From the NCBI GenBank assembly GCA_034096865.1, contig JAWQFJ010012053.1, positions 1-10,000 of the forward strand: 10,000 nucleotides of DNA, in the 5' to 3' direction. Below are positions 1-7,160 of the stretch, in pieces. Within the stretch, counting starts at the first letter, position 1; each line of letters opens with the position of its first letter. Made by a program: the position numbers and the translations under genes. The DNA is from Theodoxus fluviatilis (Eukaryota > Mollusca > Gastropoda > Cycloneritida > Neritidae). The notes under the pieces are model-generated. The model searched no databases, was not told where the DNA came from, and saw only the letters and a list, made by a program, of their open reading frames with translations.

Positions 1-263
1 GTTTGCAATCAATTCTGAGAAACGTCTTGAGAAGTATCAAGACGAGTCCAACTATAATGGCTAGAACTGAACTGGATGTGCTAGAGGAAGCATATCTGGG
101 ACGAATAACAATTCGAAGATTGTCTCCGGCTCAATGTGCAAAGGCTGCATGATTCAACAACTTCTGTGGCTTTTTGGCAGTTTTTTTCTCCACACTCATC
201 CACAAGTTGATTCTTGCTGTTGGCCCAAGCGTGAGCCCAAGTTTGTTGCGCATCGGCATGGCC
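1..263 (-). other. possible downstream exon or exon remnant of the ZAD-like gene
   Basis: On the minus strand a pyrimidine-rich stretch ending CTGCTCCAG stops just before position 263 and could be a splice acceptor. Beyond it one frame reads KLGLTLGPTARINLW, then a TGA at about 135, then GDNLRIVIRPRY further on in the same frame. Both short blocks resemble in style the segment that follows the exon-2 region in DUF6589-like animal proteins (a GL-x-hydrophobic block, then a GDN-containing block). The acceptor phase, however, does not fit the phase-0 donor at 1271 for this frame, and there is an in-frame stop. The plus strand is also open from position 3 to about 158. I therefore regard this as a candidate remnant only; ordinary non-coding DNA is equally possible. 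Confidence 0.2.
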
Positions 264-748
264 CTGGAGCAGCGAGAAACATGGATCTCAAACGTATAAG
301 AGCATTATTCATCAAGTACAATTAATTAATTTTATGTCGGTGTTCAATAAAAACTAGCAAGACATCTTCAGCTAGTCCATAAAACCTGGGAAACCAGTGT
401 AATATTTCCTCCCCTCTGAATCAGCCAGTCCTACTTAAAGACAAACTGCTAACTATTCCTCAGTCCACTCTGTAACTCTTTTTCATTCCTCACCCAATCA
501 GGAAAACATGAGTGATTGTCTCCATTCCTAACTTTTTCACAATGCCCTACTTTCTTCATGTTCATCTATTAGTTACTTCTGCCATTTTCTAAATCTTTTC
601 TGCTTCTACTGGGACTACTTACATCTCTTGTCCTAAATAATGTTTTACCATTTTTCTCAACAGGTGTACATAACTGTCTTCGGTGTTTTAAAGTATACAC
701 ACATCATGCATGCTAAATGAATGAGAGAGAGGGGGGGGGGGGGGGGAG

Positions 749-779
<31 letters not shown>

Positions 780-1270
780 TCTTTATCAATCCAAATGTAT
801 ATAGATAGTTTTCATAAATATGTACAGTTTTAAGGGCAATGAACTGAAAATGTTTTGACATGAAAACATAGCCTTGAAATTCCTCAAATACTTTTGCATG
901 GTTTGCTGAATATAACAAAACCAAGCACCATACCTCAGCACATAACATAATTTTCTTTAGTTGCTGTCACAGTGTCAGACAGTGAAGTTCCTGCAATGTT
1001 TGGAAAATATATTCTAGACACGATGGAGTGGAAGGGAAGTTCCTGTAAATGCTTTTGTTTTGCTTTGGAATGTTGTTTATGTTGAATCCAGAAAGTTTGA
1101 AAATCCTAAAAGTGCACATAAGGACTTTATATTACATTGAATTTTCTTAAATAATATTTGTAGAGGCTTTGTATGCTGTGTTGTGAGTTTGAGTAAAAAA
1201 AAATGACAATTGCTACCTTGAAGATAATCAAATTAACTATAATGAGCAAGATTAATAAAGATGTTCTCAC
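264..1270 (-). other. presumed intron or 3' flank, AT-rich, no gene seen
   Basis: This stretch follows the donor GAG|GTGAGA at 1270 on the minus strand. It is AT-rich, has stops in all frames at short intervals and contains one G/GA microsatellite. I see no RNA gene or protein similarity in it. It would be intron 2 if the exon candidate at the left edge is real; otherwise the next exon lies outside the window. Confidence 0.4.
723..775. repeat. compound microsatellite: GA, poly-G run, GA
   Basis: A short GA run leads into 16 consecutive G (731-746), a GA-G step, and then an uninterrupted (GA)n of about 27 bases. The minus-strand ORF that reads through it (Ser-Leu repeats and poly-Pro) is produced by the repeat and is not a gene. 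Confidence 0.95.
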
Positions 1271-1454
1271 CTCAGTAGTGAGGCAACCCTTGGTCATGAT
1301 CAGTGAGAAGGCACGCTGGAACGCAGACAGGTGCTGATTTCTGAGGAACATGAGCACACCAAACACCATGGCAAAAGGCCCGACCAACACATCCGTTGCA
1401 TCTTTCTGTCGAGGGGTTGCAGCAGTCAGCAACACATCATGCAAACAGGGGCAT
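1271..1454 (-). CDS. internal exon 2 of the ZAD-like / DUF6589-like gene
   Basis: This 184-bp exon is bounded on the minus strand by CTGCTTACAG| (acceptor, exon begins at 1454) and CTACTGAG|GTGAGA (donor, exon ends at 1271), both good consensus sites. Exon 1 ends in phase 2, and the first base here completes that codon as Arg, so the join gives ELKRR followed by CPCLHDVLL in one open frame; the other 183 bases are 61 codons and end in phase 0. The peptide is mostly helical in character, with a hydrophobic middle (GPFAMVFGVLMFLRN) and an AFQRAFSLIMTKG segment. Many animal multi-copy proteins have the same layout after a ZAD-like head (ELKxxCP..L..., then a long helix, then a Leu/Ile-rich helix and KG), usually ahead of a DUF6589 region. 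That family call is from recalled layout, not a search. Function is unknown; domestication from, or membership of, a transposon-related family is possible. Confidence 0.65.
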
Positions 1455-1938
1455 CTGTAAGCAGGATAAGAAATGTATTAGGCTTCAAATTATATGCATA
1501 CCTTTAGACATTTGGTGATTCACCAAAAAGTGCGGTGTAATGATGCTATGAATGAATGTTAATGTTATTCAGTATGTTCCACTCCACTTTTAAGATTATT
1601 ATTCTTTACCAAGCATTATGATAAAAACAATGCATATACCATGGCCAGCAAATTTTACACAAAACAAGCCATAAAATTATGTAGAGAGGTCTTTACAGTT
1701 ACTTTGAGCTGTGCTGAGTGGCCACCGAATAGCAGCAGGTATGCAGTTCTTGCAATGAATTAAATTGTTTCTGTTATTAGTTTTAAGTAAAGTTGACAAA
1801 ATAATTTCCATAATATGAACCCAATCTTCTCAGCAAGCTTGTATTGGCAAAGCTTACAATGCCTTACATGATAAATTTTATTTAACACTAAAAAGCGTTG
1901 CATTGTAGTATTATAAGACTGACAATATTCCGAATTAC
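1455..1938 (-). other. intron 1 of the ZAD-like gene (484 bp)
   Basis: The intron starts GTAATT at 1938 (exon context CGAAG|GTAATT) and ends TGCTTACAG at 1455 on the minus strand. It is strongly AT-rich compared with both exons and has no long ORF. The exon phases on either side match (2 and 2), which is the main evidence that the splice is real. Confidence 0.7.
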
Positions 1939-2580
1939 CTTCGTTTCAATTCTTCGAAGCAATCGAGGAGAAAGTCTTTCCTCCTCAGACGATCTAAGCT
2001 TCCTGGTGCACGAAGGCAAGACGGGTTGTCCAGGAAAGTCAAAGCAGTGCATTCCTCTTGCACTTGCTGGATGTATCTGTCTTGAATCCAGGAGAAATCA
2101 TGCACTTGCACGGGAGGTTGCGAGGCGAGTTTTTGTGATGCCCGAATCGGTAGCCTAGATTTCTCTGGTGAAGATGGCGTGGGAGGTGGCAGCAACACTC
2201 TTCGCACATGTTTAGACTTCTCATGTTGCGATGAGTGTTGCTGAGATGGATCCAAGGCCCTCAGGGGGATTCTGGATTTCTCCGGTGAAGAAGGTTTCAA
2301 CTTCTTCGCCACCGATTTCACTGGCGATCTCGCATGAGCACCGGAGTATTTCTGCAGTTCTATTGCCGTTCCATACTCCATAGGCACTGTTTACCTTGAT
2401 CAGGCAGCCATGGCAAATAAAGTCAGTTCTTTCCAGTATTTCTCTCAGAATTTCACTGGTGGTGAGAGATCTGATTTTTTCCGACAAACCCTCTCTTGCC
2501 CACACTGACGCTCCAACACGAATCTTCTTTGAGACATTTAAGCTGTGACATAGCAAACACTTATCAACATTAGCAGCCAT
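1939..2580 (-). pseudogene. first coding exon of a ZAD-like zinc-finger gene, frameshifted copy
   Basis: The chosen start is the ATG at 2580 in CCAAGATGGCTGC, the first Met before the zinc module. Residues C8/C11 (CLLC) and C56/C59 (CHGC) form two CxxC pairs 44 residues apart, the layout of ZAD modules, which bind one zinc and pair proteins. That frame runs to a stop at 2221-2223. A second frame, offset by one base and open from 2390 down to the splice donor at 1939, carries what looks like the rest: RSPVKSVAKK, two copies of PSSPEKSR(I/L)P(L/I)RA, a PPPTP stretch, and a helical tail ending RKDFLLDCFEELKRR. The repeated, basic, Pro/Ser-rich linker and the phase-matched join to the exon at 1271-1454 show that the second frame is genuine coding sequence. 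A change of frame between about 2390 and 2223 is therefore needed: a real indel (pseudogene), an assembly error, or an undetected splice. Likely nuclear by composition. Confidence 0.6.
2139..2294 (-). repeat. internal repeat encoding SPEKSR boxes in the linker
   Basis: Two 39-base copies, 2256-2294 and 2139-2177, encode PSSPEKSRIPLRA and PSSPEKSRLPIRA. DNA and protein are both similar, with mostly conservative changes, as expected of a duplicated functional linker under protein-level constraint. A third SPVK motif lies just upstream in the protein (around 2316-2327). S-P-x-K is the consensus for cyclin-dependent kinases, so phosphorylation is a reasonable inference. Confidence 0.75.
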
Positions 2581-2585
2581 CTTGG
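2573..2585 (-). promoter_or_regulatory. YY1-type AAGATGGC box over the start codon
   Basis: The minus strand reads CCAAGATGGCTGC with the ATG at 2580-2578. The AAGATGGC core is the YY1 site that often overlaps start codons or transcription starts of TATA-less animal genes and also gives a fair Kozak context. It supports this ATG as the start of the ZAD-like gene. Confidence 0.5.
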
Positions 2586-2906
2586 ATGCACCCACTCACG
2601 CATCCCACGTTCCGAAGTAAACAACGTCCGCGCTCAAAGTAGTTCCTAAATAATTTCCGTAAAATCTGAGGGAAAATTTTTATGGGGACATTATGTTTGT
2701 AATTATTCGTTATGATAAATAATTTGTATTAAATTGGAATGTCACTCTTCACCCTCTATGATATTTTGTTCATCGTATGCAAATGTGGTGGATTTCGCTG
2801 GAATGCGGTGCCGAAGTCACGTGACCAACCTGTTTCAGAGATAGTATCTCTGTGTTCAGAATGGAAGGAGTCATGCGATCCGGGTTTCCTGAGCAGAGCA
2901 GCCACT
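2586..2906. other. intergenic region upstream of the ZAD-like gene
   Basis: No gene is supported here. The part next to the gene (about 2590-2640) is richer in CpG than the rest and may be its 5' UTR and promoter. A palindromic E-box-like GTCACGTGAC is present near 2816-2825. The overlapping plus and minus ORFs around 2739-2957 have no recognisable features. Confidence 0.4.
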
Positions 2907-3017
2907 GTGTTACGGGGTGAAAATAAAAGTTCCTGCCTCACATGGAGGAGAGTTTAAAAAAGGGCTCGAAAACACTCCGTAACACATATTAAAATAAAAT
3001 AAAGGGTGGCAGCCACT
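2898..3017. repeat. small inverted-repeat unit with 9-bp flanking direct repeat
   Basis: GTGTTACGGGGTG at 2907-2919 is the inverted complement of CACTCCGTAACAC at 2973-2985, with one mismatch in 13. The same nine bases, GCAGCCACT, occur at 2898-2906, directly before the left arm, and at 3009-3017, after an A-rich tail (ATATTAAAATAAAATAAA). This could be a short transposed unit with a target-site duplication, either a MITE-like fragment or a retroposed piece with A-rich 3' end. On the minus strand TGTTACGG...CCGTAACA also resembles LTR termini, but 75 bp between them is too short for a normal LTR. Confidence 0.45.
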
Positions 3018-3287
3018 ATCTCGAGACTTTTTTAATAAAATGTATTCACCTTCACTTGAGTTTAAAACGGCAAACTAACATTTACATACAAGTAACGATA
3101 AAGTAACATACTCTAGTAATATAACACTAAAAGCTCGACCTCTGTATAGAGCATTACAAAAGTTCAGCTCACCAGACAGTAGATCGCCACGTCCCGCCAA
3201 AAAAGAAAGAAAGGTAGAACTCTAGCAGCTGGACAGACAGATGAGGCAGATTCATTTCAGGTTTCTTCTCTTCTACTAATCGAAACA

Positions 3288-3290
<3 letters not shown>
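3018..3290. other. no gene seen; AT-rich unannotated sequence
   Basis: Stops are frequent in all frames and no motif was recognised. It may be part of the 3' end or LTR of the retroelement whose gag-protease region lies at higher coordinates on the minus strand, but no matching second LTR copy was found in the window. Confidence 0.4.

Positions 3291-3374
<84 letters not shown>
3291..3374. repeat. perfect (AT)42 microsatellite
   Basis: Eighty-four bases of uninterrupted AT. A tract of this length and purity is expected to be highly variable in length and prone to assembly error. Confidence 0.97.
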
Positions 3375-3380
<6 letters not shown>

Positions 3381-3936
3381 TCTCACGGGTTTCACGATAA
3401 AAAGGCGATCCTCGCCCCCATTAACAAAAAGTTGAAACTTGAATAAAAACTCACGCCAGGAACCCCAACTACCACGTGCAACAAAAGTATTTCAAGACTA
3501 AAATGATAAGGATAAATTTAGAATACAGTTCAAAACCTCTGCCAACAGGGCAGAAAAGGGGACAGTGCAAAAACGGAGTAAAAACCAACGTGGAAGACAG
3601 AACAGAGAGGCACAGAAGCGCAAAAGAGAGAACAACAGTCCTCCACAACCACCAAAAGTCAAATGAAAATTAAAAGGGAGGTATTTACATCCGGCTTCCA
3701 TAACAAGATGACCGGAAGGTGGGTTTTGCAGGGTGTCCTATTTCACCCGTGCATACTGGTAGTACATGCATGTGAATTGCTCTGAGGCAATGAATGTTAA
3801 ACATCCGAGCGCATTCTTCTTCCTGGTGGCAGGGATGGGCAGCACAAACACTTATTGTTCTGTCTCTACGGTAAATAGGCTCGGGATTCCAAGGCATGAC
3901 GAACCTCCTGTCCTAACCACGGTTTTAGTAAGAGTT
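3375..3936 (-). other. probable 3' untranslated part of the retroelement, pol missing
   Basis: This lies downstream, on the minus strand, of the stop that ends the gag-protease frame. None of the signatures of reverse transcriptase (xxDD box), RNase H or integrase (HHCC, D,D-35-E) could be read in any minus-strand frame. A purine-rich TGGGGGCGAGGAT at 3408-3420 (minus strand) might be a polypurine tract. The ORFs in this interval are short and unlike any domain I know. Confidence 0.35.
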
Positions 3937-4041
3937 TCACAGGAGTTGGTCCGTCTGTTCTGAGAGTAAGAGCTCTGCTGACACGCACTGACGACGTAGG
4001 ACAAGTCCGGTAGATAATACTTTATGCAGAGTCATTGGTAC

Positions 4042-4046
<5 letters not shown>

Positions 4047-4115
<69 letters not shown>

Positions 4116-4151
4116 CTGTCTGTCTATCTCTCTCCTCTCTCTCTGTCTCTC

Positions 4152-4208
<57 letters not shown>
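4047..4208. repeat. long interrupted (CT)n / (GA)n microsatellite inside the gag-pro frame
   Basis: About 160 bases of CT with a few interruptions (CCTCTCTGTCTGTCTATC near 4110-4128 and single GT steps). On the minus strand it is translated as alternating Arg and Glu within the frame that follows the protease; because GA repeats have no stop codon, the frame stays open. The Ser-Leu ORFs on the plus strand are artefacts of the repeat. Confidence 0.97.
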
Positions 4209-4210
<2 letters not shown>

Positions 4211-5890
4211 GTCACTTTCATCCGCTCTCTGAAATTCTTACTACGTTGAAACTTATTCTCATACTCCCTTGCCTGTCTGCCGAATCTACCTCGTGATTGG
4301 GTGACCGTATACCCTGGGAGACTTTCTGAGACCTCCATCCTCTGGGAGATTTCCGACTTGAGTCGCTTCTGTTCCACAACTCTTGTTGTGATGGCGACTC
4401 CCGCTAAGTCGTTGCCAAGGAGTACATCAACTCCTTCAGGCAAGGGATGCGACTTCGGCAACACCCCTTTCTCCACGAGTCCATTGACTACGTGACTCTT
4501 TATCGTCAGACGGTGCACGCTCACAGGCAAATCCCGTGCTGCCCCGACACTCCTGACGAAAACCTTTTGTCCCGTGGTCGTTTTTCCATTGAAGGGCAGG
4601 ATCCCTTCCCTAACGAGTGTCACGGCTGCCCCAGTGTCACGCAGGATTTTAACTCTCCTGGCCCTTCCACTACTTAGAGCAACCTCGCCTTCGCTAATGA
4701 AGGCATCAAACTCACTCGTCTCCTTTGTCCTGGTTCCATCTGCCTTCCTATCACCGCCTCTGTCCACTGTCTGCTCCTCGTTTCCCCCGTCAGACTTCAC
4801 TATATCAAGGGGCCTATTTCCCCTTATCCCACAGTGGTCGGATCCCTTTGTCCGACCCCGTGCCATTAAGTTGACGGTTGCAGTGGGCCTCTTCCAGCAG
4901 TCATCTGCTTTGTGCCCCCGCTTCCCACAGGTGCGACAGTTCCCGGCGAAGTTCAAACCCGATTGGTTGAAGGCTATCTGACCTCCCTTATCATAAGGAG
5001 TCTCTGCTTTTCTCAGAAAATTACAGGAACTTCCCTGGTTCCTCCTGCTCTCCGAACCCTGGTATTGCGATGGGCCATTGTGTGCCGTCACCGAGGCATG
5101 AGTTGCAGCGTATGTATCACTGCGCTCTGCCGCTTCATGGAGTGTCACGACTCCTCTTTCGCTCAGGTATAACCTGAGGCTCTCTGGCAGTCCATCAGCG
5201 TAAGCTTCGAGCAGCATAGCCTCACGGAGTTTCCCGAAATCTCCGCCTACTTTGATGGACTGGCACCACCTGTCGAAGAGCGTCCTGAGGTCTCGCGCGT
5301 ACTCTTTGTACGTCTCGCTTTCCCTCTTTCTTCGACCTCTTAATTTTTTTCGGTAGTGCTCAGGTACATGATTGTACTCTTCCAGAATCTAACTCTTTAG
5401 GATGTCATATTCCAACCGGTCCGCGGAGGACATTGATAGGAATACCTCTCTGGCCTTCCCCTTCAGAACCGGGTGTACCAGCCCTGCCCATTCCCTTTTG
5501 TCGACCCTTCCTCCGTCGGCTAAGGTTTCAAAATGAGAAAAGAAAGTGTCCACTGCTTTCTCATCAAAGCAGGGTACCTTCACGCATGGTGGTGAGCGCG
5601 GTCTAGCCCTTTCTACGACTTCTGGAGGAATCTCCCTACCTAGCCTTTCCCTCTTAAGCTCTATCTTGGCGAGCTCGACTCTTTCGTGAACCCTGAGCTT
5701 TTCCCGCTCTGCTTCCAGTCTCTTCTCCTCCAACTCCCACTCGTCTTCCCGTCTCTTCTCCTTCAACACCCGCTCTGCTTCACGTCTCTTCTCCTCCAAC
5801 TTCAATTTCTTGAGCTCTAACTCCAGCTCGAGTGCTCTATCACTCTTGACACTGCTGACCTCTGTCTCTACGGGACCTTCAGACATGAGA

Positions 5891-5898
5891 TCCTGAAA
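5891..5898 (-). repeat. target-site duplication, copy 1 (TTTCAGGA on minus strand)
   Basis: Eight bases next to the insert on the gag 3' side. They match TTTCAAGA at 7673-7680 in seven of eight positions, and in both places TTT CAR is read as Phe-Gln in the gag frame. An 8-bp duplication is typical of hAT-type transposases. Confidence 0.65.
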
Positions 5899-5931
5899 TT
5901 GTGAAATTAACTGAAAAAATTAGCGGGGGTG

Positions 5932-5948
5932 AGGGGGCAGAGCCCCCT
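5932..5948. repeat. G/C hairpin near the insert's end
   Basis: AGGGGGC and GCCCCCT form a perfect 7-bp stem around an AGA loop, 33 bases inside the insert border. Similar G-run hairpins are common near the ends of metazoan DNA transposons. Confidence 0.6.
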
Positions 5949-5949
5949 G

Positions 5950-6160
5950 AAGCTGAAGAGTTTTCACAATTTTGACTTTACAAAAGTCACTCTCCTGACA
6001 GCTGTGGCAAGTCCAGAACAACATTTTTGATTAGCAAACACCAGATTATAATTGTTGAAATTCATGGTTTGTATTTGAGGCTCTTAAGTTTCCTTACCAT
6101 AAAATGTACCTTTATTAAAAATAATAAAAACATATATAAATAGACAGGTAGTATGTATAC
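5950..6160. other. non-coding part of the insert, no gene seen
   Basis: AT-rich with frequent stops. It lies downstream of the zinc-finger ORF and its poly(A) signal on the minus strand. Nothing recognisable was found. Confidence 0.4.
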
Positions 6161-6166
6161 TTTATT
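6161..6166 (-). terminator. poly(A) signal AATAAA after the zinc-finger ORF
   Basis: AATAAA on the minus strand begins three bases beyond the TGA stop at 6169-6171. The position is unusually close to the stop but would allow a complete short mRNA to be made. Confidence 0.35.
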
Positions 6167-6168
6167 TA

Positions 6169-6501
6169 TCATACTGTTATGTTTTGTATTGTGATAAGCT
6201 CATATCGTTGTATAGATCGTTTTGCAGCCACCTTCACAGCGTGACTTTTGGATGTCAGATGTTGTACAAAGCTTTTTTTACCGTTGTTGGCGTAGTTTAT
6301 CACTTCATCATTGCACAAACAGCAAACTGCTTTGCCAGCTGAGTTCACTTTGGCGATCGTGTCGCCAACTTTCACCTCAATATCACGAGAAAGGGTAACT
6401 TTTTCTTCTATCCATTTGAAACTCCAACAGTTTTTTACATTTCCTCCTTTGTCTATTTCTCTTGCTGTCGCTATCTCACTCGGTTTCAGCTTCCGAAGCA
6501 T
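6169..6501 (-). CDS. small zinc-finger protein, transposase N-terminus type, truncated
   Basis: From the ATG at 6501 this encodes 110 residues. The centre has a W-x-F-K-W block (residues 26-30), a short beta-like stretch (IEVKVGDTIAKV) and GKAVCCLC...VQHLTSKSH, giving a C2H2 finger with C60, C63, H81 and H87 (C-x2-C-x17-H-x5-H). Fingers with this G-K-A-x-C-x-L-C plus H-L-x-S-x-x-H pattern sit at the N-terminus of several hAT-type transposases and derived host proteins, where they contact DNA. Here the protein stops 23 residues after the last His, without a catalytic domain. The frame is open upstream to another ATG at 6738, but that part overlaps an inverted repeat and promoter-like motifs, so 6501 is preferred. 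It could be a truncated transposase, a captured exon or a small regulator; function unknown. Confidence 0.5.
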   Translation of the reverse strand: MLRKLKPSEIATAREIDKGGNVKNCWSFKWIEEKVTLSRDIEVKVGDTIAKVNSAGKAVCCLCNDEVINYANNGKKSFVQHLTSKSHAVKVAAKRSIQRYELITIQNITV

Positions 6502-6523
6502 TTTAATCGGTTGAAGCAGCCTT

Positions 6524-6628
6524 GAGTTGCGCAGTGGCGGCGCTTTAAAGCGATGGACGGGAGCAGCGGGAAATTTAGCGAAGCGTTTCTCGGCGCAAGC
6601 GCTGCTCCTGTCCATCACTGCGCAACTC
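6524..6628. repeat. imperfect inverted repeat upstream of the zinc-finger start
   Basis: The left arm is split: GAGTTGCGCAGTG (6524-6536) and ATGGACGGGAGCAGCG (6553-6568). The right arm is continuous, 6600-6628, and is the complement of both parts joined, with one mismatch. The left arm thus carries 16 extra bases, GCGGCGCTTTAAAGCG, which contain the palindrome CGCTTTAAAGCG. The loop is about 31 bases. Confidence 0.7.
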
Positions 6629-6634
6629 GGGGCA

Positions 6635-7160
6635 GGGGCGGGTTTCAAAATAGGTAGTCGATCTTGGTCGCAAGATCTTGCTTCGCAGTAAGAGCTGGCT
6701 AAAAAAGAAACTACCCAACGTGACGAACTAATGCGCATGCGTAGACGTCACGACAAGAGGTGAACTAGCCACATTTCAATGGCCGACGTGTTGCCGGTTC
6801 ACTCAGAAAACGCTCTATTTCGAGATACTAGCAACCCATCCAAAGAAAATATAAGCCATGCACAGCATTAATTTATCAAAGGTGTATGTTGAATGCATCA
6901 ATAGGTCGTGAAAGCTTTTACATTTTACACATCGAATGCAGGTCGACGCATCCACGCCGAACTTTTGTCTCCAAGATGGCGGCGCGCACTGTACTCATGC
7001 TGTCCGCCATCTTGTATCTTAAAAGCTAGGCACCTCTCAAGCTGCCTCGCTCAATCTACGCTCGTCTACGATTGGCTCGCTAGCAAGCAAAGAATGAAAC
7101 TGCCCATTCGGCGAGATCTGCGTAGATCTACCGAGATCTTCGCATTTTGAAACCCGCCCC
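6635..7160. repeat. 526-bp unit with imperfect terminal inverted repeats
   Basis: GGGGCGGGTTTCAAAAT at 6635-6651 is exactly the inverted complement of 7144-7160. Further in, the arms remain alignable with gaps (GATCT-y-GGT ... CGCA-GATCT-y-GC), for about 45 bases in total. This could be a MITE-like unit nested within the larger insert; no flanking target duplication was found. Confidence 0.55.

Larger units (their letters stand above)
3937..5898 (-). pseudogene. gag-pro: gag (main part) and protease of the gypsy-type element
   Basis: One minus-strand frame runs from the insert border at 5898 to a stop at 3937, broken only by a TAG at 5389-5391. In order it encodes a highly charged Glu/Arg/Lys-Leu coiled coil (about 5830-5640), a helical SCAN-like capsid region spanning the amber stop (about 5600-5090, with YKEYARDLRTLFDRW and LLEAYADGLPESLRLYL blocks), a canonical CCHC zinc knuckle CRTCGKRGHKADDC (4897-4938), and a retropepsin with the DTGAAV active site (Asp-Thr-Gly at 4630-4638) and the later hydrophobic-LLGND motif (about 4405-4426). 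After the protease comes a basic tail, then Arg-Glu repeats encoded by the (GA)n tract, then about 38 residues and a stop. The knuckle binds RNA and the protease processes the polyprotein. The usual polymerase part is missing. Confidence 0.8.

Noticed and set aside
134..325. Plus-strand 63-codon ORF
   Set aside because: Composition is random-like and there is no domain or promoter; overlapping frames on both strands are equally open.
688..948. Minus-strand ORF with Ser-Leu and poly-Pro runs
   Set aside because: It is produced by the G/GA microsatellite and has no conserved features or splice support.
1898..2158. Plus-strand 86-codon ORF opposite the ZAD-like exon
   Set aside because: The minus strand has repeated SPEKSR boxes and phase-matched splice sites; the plus frame has nothing.
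2387..2394. GTAAACAG as an 8-base micro-intron
   Set aside because: Far too short for splicing, and removing it leaves the third frame, not the one needed.
2907..2985. TGTTACGG...CCGTAACA as a complete LTR
   Set aside because: Only about 75 bp lies between the ends and no second copy is found upstream of gag.
3685..3897. Minus-strand 70-codon ORF downstream of the protease as an integrase or envelope piece
   Set aside because: It has His and Cys residues but not in HHCC spacing, and no D,D-35-E or transmembrane segment.
4024..4296. Plus-strand Ser-Leu-rich ORFs over the CT repeat
   Set aside because: They exist only because (CT)n has no stop codon; the real frame is the minus-strand gag-pro frame.
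4301..5172. Plus-strand ORFs opposite gag and protease
   Set aside because: They are shadows of the gag-pro frame, which shows clear CCHC and DTG motifs.
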